NCBI RefSeq assembly: GCF_016785085.1
Contig: NZ_JAENHO010000004.1
Location: 124,001-188,000, forward strand
From: Paractinoplanes lichenicola
GTDB taxonomy: Bacteria; Actinomycetota; Actinomycetes; Mycobacteriales; Micromonosporaceae
Direction: 5' to 3'
Length of the DNA: 64,000 bases
The notes below the pieces were generated by a model that was not told the DNA's origin, searched no databases, and saw only the letters and a list, made by a program, of their open reading frames with translations. The stretch's first letter is position 1, and the number at the start of each line of letters is the position of its first letter. This document shows, one piece after another, positions 60,488-64,000 of the stretch. The position numbers and the translations under genes were made by a program.

Positions 60488-60560
60488 TGCCCTCGGCGCG
60501 AGTCGAACGCGCACTGGCGACGTCCTCAACGTCGTGCCTCTGCCTTTGGGCTACGAGGGC
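60488..60560 (-). tRNA. tRNA with Leu anticodon (GAG) but short variable loop
   Basis: It has acceptor GCCCTCG/CGAGGGC, D region GCCCAAAGGCAGAGGCA, anticodon arm CGACG-TTGAGGA-CGTCG, variable loop CCAGT and T arm GCGCG-TTCGACT-CGCGC. As with the CAG gene, the structure is type I although the anticodon is leucine's. A73. Confidence 0.82.
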
Positions 60561-60564
60561 GATA

Positions 60565-60639
60565 AGCGGCAGACCGGATTCGAACCGGTGGCCTCCACCG
60601 TGGCGGGGTGGCGCTCTGGCCTGACTGAGCTACAACCGC
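60565..60639 (-). tRNA. tRNA-Gly (GCC), C33 variant
   Basis: It has acceptor GCGGTTG/CTGCCGC (one T-T mismatch), anticodon arm CCACC-CCGCCAC-GGTGG and T arm ACCGG-TTCGAAT-CCGGT. Position 33 is C rather than T. The discriminator is T, as in many bacterial Gly tRNAs. Confidence 0.85.
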
Positions 60640-60642
60640 ATG

Positions 60643-60715
60643 TGGACCTGGGCGGACTCGAACCGCCGACCCCCGGTCTGCCGAACCGGTGCGCTACCCG
60701 CTGCGCCACAAGCCC
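60643..60715 (-). tRNA. tRNA-Ala (GGC), C33 variant
   Basis: It has acceptor GGGCTTG/CAGGTCC with G3-T70 (Ala identity), anticodon arm CCGGT-TCGGCAG-ACCGG and T arm GGCGG-TTCGAGT-CCGCC. Position 33 is C. A73. Confidence 0.88.
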
Positions 60716-60727
60716 ATTACTGCTTCG

Positions 60728-60799
60728 TCCGGAGCCCCCGAGTCGAACGGGGTGTCTCACACTCCCAAGGTGCGCGGGTTGCCGTCTCCCTCGCTCCGG
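60728..60799 (-). tRNA. tRNA-Pro (TGG)
   Basis: It has acceptor CCGGAGC/GCTCCGG, anticodon arm CGCAC-CTTGGGA-GTGTG and T arm CCCCG-TTCGACT-CGGGG. A73. It is the first gene of the array. It reads CCA/CCG, the only anticodon in the array starting with T. Confidence 0.9.
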
Positions 60800-60831
60800 A
60801 TTATCTGTGCCATCCGCTGTGGAGTTGTCAA
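60800..60831 (-). promoter_or_regulatory. Candidate promoter of the tRNA array
   Basis: On the minus strand a perfect -35 TTGACA (60826-60831) is followed by CAGATA (60802-60807, 18-bp spacer) or GATAAT (60800-60805, 20-bp spacer). Transcription would begin at, or just inside, the 5' end of tRNA-Pro, so the first tRNA may need little or no leader removal. Confidence 0.55.
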
Positions 60832-60889
60832 TTAACGAATCGAATAAGGGCAGCGCGAATTGACTCACGGCGCCAGGCGGAAATTGCGA

Positions 60890-60932
60890 TCAGAAAACAA
60901 AAAAGCCGCCGTCCCCAGGTCGGGTCGGCGGC
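60890..60932 (-). terminator. Rho-independent terminator after the 36-codon gene
   Basis: On the minus strand GCCGCCG pairs with CGGCGGC (60905-60932) with an inner CCC/GGG stem, followed by TTTTTTGTTTT. It ends 17 bases after the small gene and separates it from the tRNA array promoter. Confidence 0.88.
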
Positions 60933-60948
60933 GTCGTGCCAGCGAGAG

Positions 60949-61059
60949 CTAGCAGAGCCACCGGGCCCGATAGGGCTTGCCAAGGAGCGTGAACGAACAG
61001 GTCAGGGCGACGGCGGAGCCGAGCGGTGCTAGCTGGTGAGCGTGCTGCGACATGGCCAT
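60949..61059 (-). CDS. Small 36-aa protein or leader peptide
   Basis: This short frame reads MAMSQHAHQLAPLGSAVALT followed by CSFTLLGKPYRARWLC. It has an excellent AGGAGAGGAG ribosome site directly before the first ATG, a well-spaced promoter upstream (61099-61128) and a strong terminator 17 bases after its stop. A complete expression unit around such a short frame argues for a real product. I do not recognise it. The middle is mildly hydrophobic and two Cys are present. It could be a membrane-associated microprotein, or a leader peptide whose translation affects the terminator. Confidence 0.6.
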   Translation of the reverse strand: MAMSQHAHQLAPLGSAVALTCSFTLLGKPYRARWLC

Positions 61060-61098
61060 CTCCTCTCCTGCGGGTGGTGCTTCCCGGTGGTGAAAACA

Positions 61099-61128
61099 AA
61101 GGTAGCCGCCGTCGCCTCGTCTTGGCAA
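61099..61128 (-). promoter_or_regulatory. Promoter of the 36-codon gene
   Basis: TTGCCA (61123-61128) and TACCTT (61099-61104) on the minus strand are separated by 18 bases, a good sigma-70/HrdB-type spacing. The start site would be about 33 bases upstream of the ATG at 61059. Confidence 0.6.
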
Positions 61129-61173
61129 CGCTATTTATGGGCCGGATAAAAATTGTTCGTTGTCAACCGGGGC

Positions 61174-61199
61174 TGTGGACAACTCCGCATTGTGGATAA
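61174..61199 (-). promoter_or_regulatory. Pair of consensus DnaA boxes
   Basis: On the minus strand TTATCCACA (61191-61199) and TTGTCCACA (61174-61182) lie in the same orientation, 8 bases apart. They equal the E. coli consensus and the actinobacterial consensus boxes. They may titrate DnaA or control nearby transcription. A lone pair is too few for a replication origin. Confidence 0.65.
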
Positions 61200-61279
61200 C
61201 GTGTGCCGCCCGGTCGCCGCCGCGTAAGGTCGGGCACGCGACTTCTCCTCTCTCCCAGTGGTGGGCGGGGGAGGTGGTG

Positions 61280-61311
61280 GCCGTACAGCCGTACAGCCGT
61301 ACAGCCGTACA
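61280..61311. repeat. Four perfect copies of GCCGTACA
   Basis: Four identical 8-base units run head to tail, ending 29 bases before the VOC gene start. Each contains the GTAC core of the CGTAC motif that is common throughout the window. The array lies in the VOC gene's 5' leader or promoter and may vary in copy number. Confidence 0.9.
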
Positions 61312-61340
61312 ACAGTTGAGCTTGATCAAGAGGAGCGGGC

Positions 61341-61763
61341 ATGGGTGACAGGCCGGCGGTTCATCTGGCGATCCCGGTGGACGATCTCGAGGCGGCCCGG
61401 GGGTTTTACGGCGGCGTGCTCGGGCTGGGCGAGGGGCGGTCCAGCGACCACTGGATCGACTGGAACCTGCACGGGCACCAGCTCGTCACGCACGTCGTCG
61501 CGCGGCCCGTGACGGCCGCGGGTGACAGCGAGGTGGACGGTCACGACGTGCCGATTCCGCACTACGGGCTGCTGCTCACGGCCGAGGCGTTCCACGAGCT
61601 GGCCGAGCGGCTGCAAAAAGCCGGCACCACGTTCCTGATCGAGCCCTACCTGCGGTTCCCGGGCCTGCCGGGCGAGCAGTGGACGATGTTCTTCCGCGAC
61701 CCGGCCGGCAACGCGCTGGAGTTCAAGGCCTTCAGCGACGAGAGCCAGGTGTTCGCGAAGTGA
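61341..61763 (+). CDS. VOC-family dioxygenase-like protein
   Basis: This 140-aa vicinal-oxygen-chelate protein starts [20 protein letters not shown], has a second-module [20 protein letters not shown] and ends [16 protein letters not shown]. Candidate metal ligands are His8, the His of PHYG and the Glu of LEFKAF, as in glyoxalase/extradiol-type members. The substrate is unknown. AAGAGGAG precedes the ATG. The stop overlaps the SDR's GTG by 4 bases, so both form one operon and may act on the same compound. Confidence 0.88.
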   Translation: MGDRPAVHLAIPVDDLEAARGFYGGVLGLGEGRSSDHWIDWNLHGHQLVTHVVARPVTAAGDSEVDGHDVPIPHYGLLLTAEAFHELAERLQKAGTTFLIEPYLRFPGLPGEQWTMFFRDPAGNALEFKAFSDESQVFAK

Positions 61764-62578
61764 GCAAGGCCAACGAGCCGAGCAAGACCAGCAGCGCGAG
61801 CGAGGCCGGCGAGACGGGCGGGTCGAGCCAGCGGAGGCGAGTGCTGGTCACGGGGGCGTCGCGGGGGATCGGGCGGGCCGTCGCGGTGGCGTTCGCCAAC
61901 AACGGTGACCGGGTGGCGGTGCACTACGGGCGCGACCGGCAGGAGGCCGAGCTCACCCTGCGTACGTTGGAAGGGGTTGGCCACGCCCTGGCCGGCGGCG
62001 ACTTGTCGGATCCCGAGGTGGCGCGCGGCGTCGTCGAGAGTGCCACGGCCGAGCTGGGTGGGATCGACGTGCTCGTCAACAATGCCGCCGTCGCGCCGAG
62101 CGACGCCAACCGCCACAAGATCGACGACATCCCGTACGAGGAATGGCAGCGCACCTGGCGCACGATGATCGACGTCGACCTGCTCGGAGCGGCGAACGTG
62201 ACGTACCTGGTGGCCCGCCAGATGATCGACCGGCGGTCCGGGGGCAGCATCGTCAACGTCGGCTCGCGCGGGGCGTATCGCGGCGAGCCCGACTTCCCGG
62301 CGTACGGGGCCGCGAAGGCCGCCCTGCACGCGTTCGGCCAGTCGATGGCGATCGCGCTGGCCCCGTACGGGATCGCCGTCACCTCGGTGGCGCCCGGCTT
62401 CGTCGGCACCGAGCGCCAGCAAGACAAGATCGACGACCGGGTACGCGGTCAGAGCCCGTTCGGCCGGGTCGGCGCCCCCGAGGAGGTGGCGGCGGCCGTG
62501 CTGCACCTGGCCTCGCCCGAGGCGGTCTGGTCGTCGGGGGCCGTGCTCGACCTCAACGGAGCGTCCTACCTGCGGTAA
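61760..62578 (+). CDS. Short-chain dehydrogenase/reductase
   Basis: This 272-aa SDR has [15 protein letters not shown] after DVLV, catalytic Ser in [10 protein letters not shown] and Tyr-x-x-x-Lys in [11 protein letters not shown]. The C-terminus carries [12 protein letters not shown]. Before the Rossmann fold is a 26-residue polar extension (Ser/Glu/Lys-rich), unusual but consistent with the coupled GTG start. It is made with the VOC protein. FabG-like sequence suggests an acyl or hydroxy substrate. The exact substrate is not known. Confidence 0.9.
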   Translation: MSKANEPSKTSSASEAGETGGSSQRRRVLVTGASRGIGRAVAVAFANNGDRVAVHYGRDRQEAELTLRTLEGVGHALAGGDLSDPEVARGVVESATAELGGIDVLVNNAAVAPSDANRHKIDDIPYEEWQRTWRTMIDVDLLGAANVTYLVARQMIDRRSGGSIVNVGSRGAYRGEPDFPAYGAAKAALHAFGQSMAIALAPYGIAVTSVAPGFVGTERQQDKIDDRVRGQSPFGRVGAPEEVAAAVLHLASPEAVWSSGAVLDLNGASYLR

Positions 62579-62652
62579 CGACACTTCTCGATGACTCGGG
62601 TATGTTCGGCGAGGCGACGAGGAAACAAACTTTCACATTTACGGGGGCCCGG

Positions 62653-64000
62653 ATGTCTGCTGCGGACCGTTTCGCCCTGTTGTCGACAGCCGAGCCGCCC
62701 AGCGGTCAGCGGGTGCTGTTCGAGCGGGCCGTCGTGCTCGGCGGCAGCATCGCGGGCCTGATGGCGGCGCGGGTCCTCAGTGACCACGCCGAACAGGTGC
62801 TGATCATCGAGCGGGACGACCTGGCCGAGCTCGACGCGCCCGACGACCAGATCGCCGCCGACCCGGCCGGCGCCGTCGCCCCGCGGCCGGGCGTGCCGCA
62901 GGGCAGCCAGGTGCACGCGCTGCTGCCCTCGGGGCTCACCCAGCTCGAGCGCTTCTTCCCCGGGTTCGTCGACGAGGCCCTGGCCGCCGGCGCCGTCAAC
63001 CCGCCGCCCGGCACGAGCCACTTCTACATGGACGGCAAGCTGCGCGACGAGCCCCCGACCGGCCCGGCCGCGCAGGCCCTCATCTCGAGCCGGCCCTTCC
63101 TCGAGGCGCTGATCCGCCATCGCGTCCTGGGGCTGGCCAACGTGCGTACGGTGAAGGGCCGTGCCGAGGGTTTGATCTTGCATGGCGAGGCGGTGGCCGG
63201 CGTGCGCCACAGCGACGGCCGGGAGGAAAAGGCCGACTTCGTCGTCGACGCCACCGGGCGCTCCAGCCGGCTCGGCGACTGGCTCGAGGGGCACGGCTTC
63301 GCCAAGCCGCCGATGCAGCGGATGGGCATCAAGCTCAACTATGCGACGGCCCTGTTCCACCGCCCGGCCGACGCCGCGGTGTGGACGTGCATCTCGATCG
63401 CCAACCCGGGCCCGGGCAAGGTGGCGCGGATCGGCGGCTACACCCCGATCGAGGGCGACCGCTGGACGGTGCTGGTCTCCGGCTACGACGACGACCGGCC
63501 CGGCCGCGACGCGAGCGAGTTCCGGCAGCGCTGCGTCGACGACTTCCCGCCCGAGTTCGGCGCGGTGGCGACCACGGCCGCGCAGGTCGGCGACGTCATC
63601 ACCTACCACCAGGCCGACAGCCGGCGCCGCGACTTCCACAAGCTGACCCGCTTCCCGGCCCGCCTGATCGCGGCCGGCGACGCCGTGGCCTCGTTCAACC
63701 CCGTCTACGGGCAGGGGATGACCTCGGCCACCCTGCACGCCTCGGCGCTGTCGGAATACCTGCGCGGCGGGCCCGACCTGGCCAAGCCGGCCCTGTCCTA
63801 CTTCCAGGACGTCAAGGTGATCGTGGACGCGGCCTGGCAGGTCTCGACGATGGCCGACCTGGCGCTGCCGCACGTCGACGGGCCCTACCCCAAGGGTTAC
63901 AAGGCGATCCAGTGGGTCACCGGCCTGATCTTCAAGGCGTCCATGCGCGACCAGTCGATCAACCAGCGGCTCGGCCAGGTCACCACGATGCTCGAGCATC
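62653..64000 (+). CDS. FAD-dependent oxidoreductase (3' end outside window)
   Basis: This flavoprotein is open to the right edge (at least 449 codons). The dinucleotide fold reads RAVVLGGSIAGLMAARVLSD, an ADFVVDATGRSSRL motif lies in the middle, and the GD motif LIAAGDAVASFNPVYGQGM is near residue 345. This is the arrangement of the geranylgeranyl-reductase/monooxygenase-like family in actinomycetes, with a VPQGSQVHALLPSGL segment typical of that group. It may hydroxylate or reduce a lipid or polyketide. It stands 74 bp after the SDR and is probably separately transcribed. Confidence 0.85.
   Translation, partial: MSAADRFALLSTAEPPSGQRVLFERAVVLGGSIAGLMAARVLSDHAEQVLIIERDDLAELDAPDDQIAADPAGAVAPRPGVPQGSQVHALLPSGLTQLERFFPGFVDEALAAGAVNPPPGTSHFYMDGKLRDEPPTGPAAQALISSRPFLEALIRHRVLGLANVRTVKGRAEGLILHGEAVAGVRHSDGREEKADFVVDATGRSSRLGDWLEGHGFAKPPMQRMGIKLNYATALFHRPADAAVWTCISIANPGPGKVARIGGYTPIEGDRWTVLVSGYDDDRPGRDASEFRQRCVDDFPPEFGAVATTAAQVGDVITYHQADSRRRDFHKLTRFPARLIAAGDAVASFNPVYGQGMTSATLHASALSEYLRGGPDLAKPALSYFQDVKVIVDAAWQVSTMADLALPHVDGPYPKGYKAIQWVTGLIFKASMRDQSINQRLGQVTTMLEH

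Noticed and set aside
61174-61199. Replication origin
   Set aside because: Only two DnaA boxes are visible, with no dnaA, dnaN or AT-rich unwinding region nearby.
62566-63999. Long minus-strand frame of 477 codons
   Set aside because: It is the antisense shadow of the FAD-dependent oxidoreductase, which has clear FAD motifs on the plus strand.

Overview
The window is about 64 kb of very GC-rich (~72%) actinobacterial DNA. GTG and TTG starts are frequent, many genes overlap by 4 bp, and secreted hydrolases with CBM2, PKD and discoidin domains, Tat-exported phospholipase, EcsC, deazaflavin-type and Dyp enzymes are all present. The best guess is a Micromonosporaceae chromosome (Actinoplanes-like). 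I saw no rRNA, CRISPR, integrase or transposase. The palindromic hexamer CGTACG is strikingly common.

Layout. 0-4.8 kb: a histidine kinase cut by the left edge, a MacB/FtsX-type ABC exporter and a VapC/Phd toxin-antitoxin pair. 4.8-12.5 kb: a membrane GGDEF-EAL protein, a DesK/NarL-type two-component pair, an XRE-cupin regulator with an MFS pump, and a doubly deleted phosphatase pseudogene. 12.5-26.4 kb: mostly single metabolic genes (SDRs, EcsC, DDN-like enzyme), an ECF sigma factor translationally coupled to an unknown 546-aa protein, an exported X-Pro peptidase, a Tat phospholipase C, a GC-only tandem repeat array, and a CopC-like membrane protein.

26.4-39 kb (minus strand) is the most striking metabolic block. 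It is an eight-gene, tightly overlapping ebo-type cluster: inositol-phosphate-synthase-like enzyme, UbiA/EboC, TIM-barrel isomerase, EboA, EboB/TatD, EboE, EboF and a polyprenyl diphosphate synthase. Upstream in the same direction lie two secreted sugar-active proteins (ThuA-DUF1080-discoidin and PQQ-type sugar dehydrogenase-PKD-CBM6-discoidin), with only 21 bp between the ThuA gene and the cluster. Together they suggest synthesis and periplasmic handling of a prenylated cyclitol-like metabolite. A two-component system follows at 39-41.6 kb.

41.7-59.5 kb: asparagine synthase, Dyp peroxidase, a 1353-aa protein with tandem cyclase domains resembling soluble adenylyl cyclase, a CBM2 secreted protein behind a perfect CelR/CebR box, a degenerate GGDEF protein whose 3' end is tandemly duplicated, an APH-like kinase, a short UvrA-like ATPase, a TetR/FAD-monooxygenase divergon with two palindromic operators, and NAD kinase.

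59.5-60.8 kb holds an array of 15 tRNA genes, all on the minus strand, many separated by only 1-5 nt. They read almost only C- or G-ending codons. The array includes two tRNAs with leucine anticodons but short (type I) variable loops, and three tRNAs with C instead of U at position 33. Just upstream are a strong promoter, a 36-codon gene with its own terminator, and a pair of DnaA boxes. The window ends with a VOC protein, an SDR and an FAD-dependent oxidoreductase cut by the right edge.
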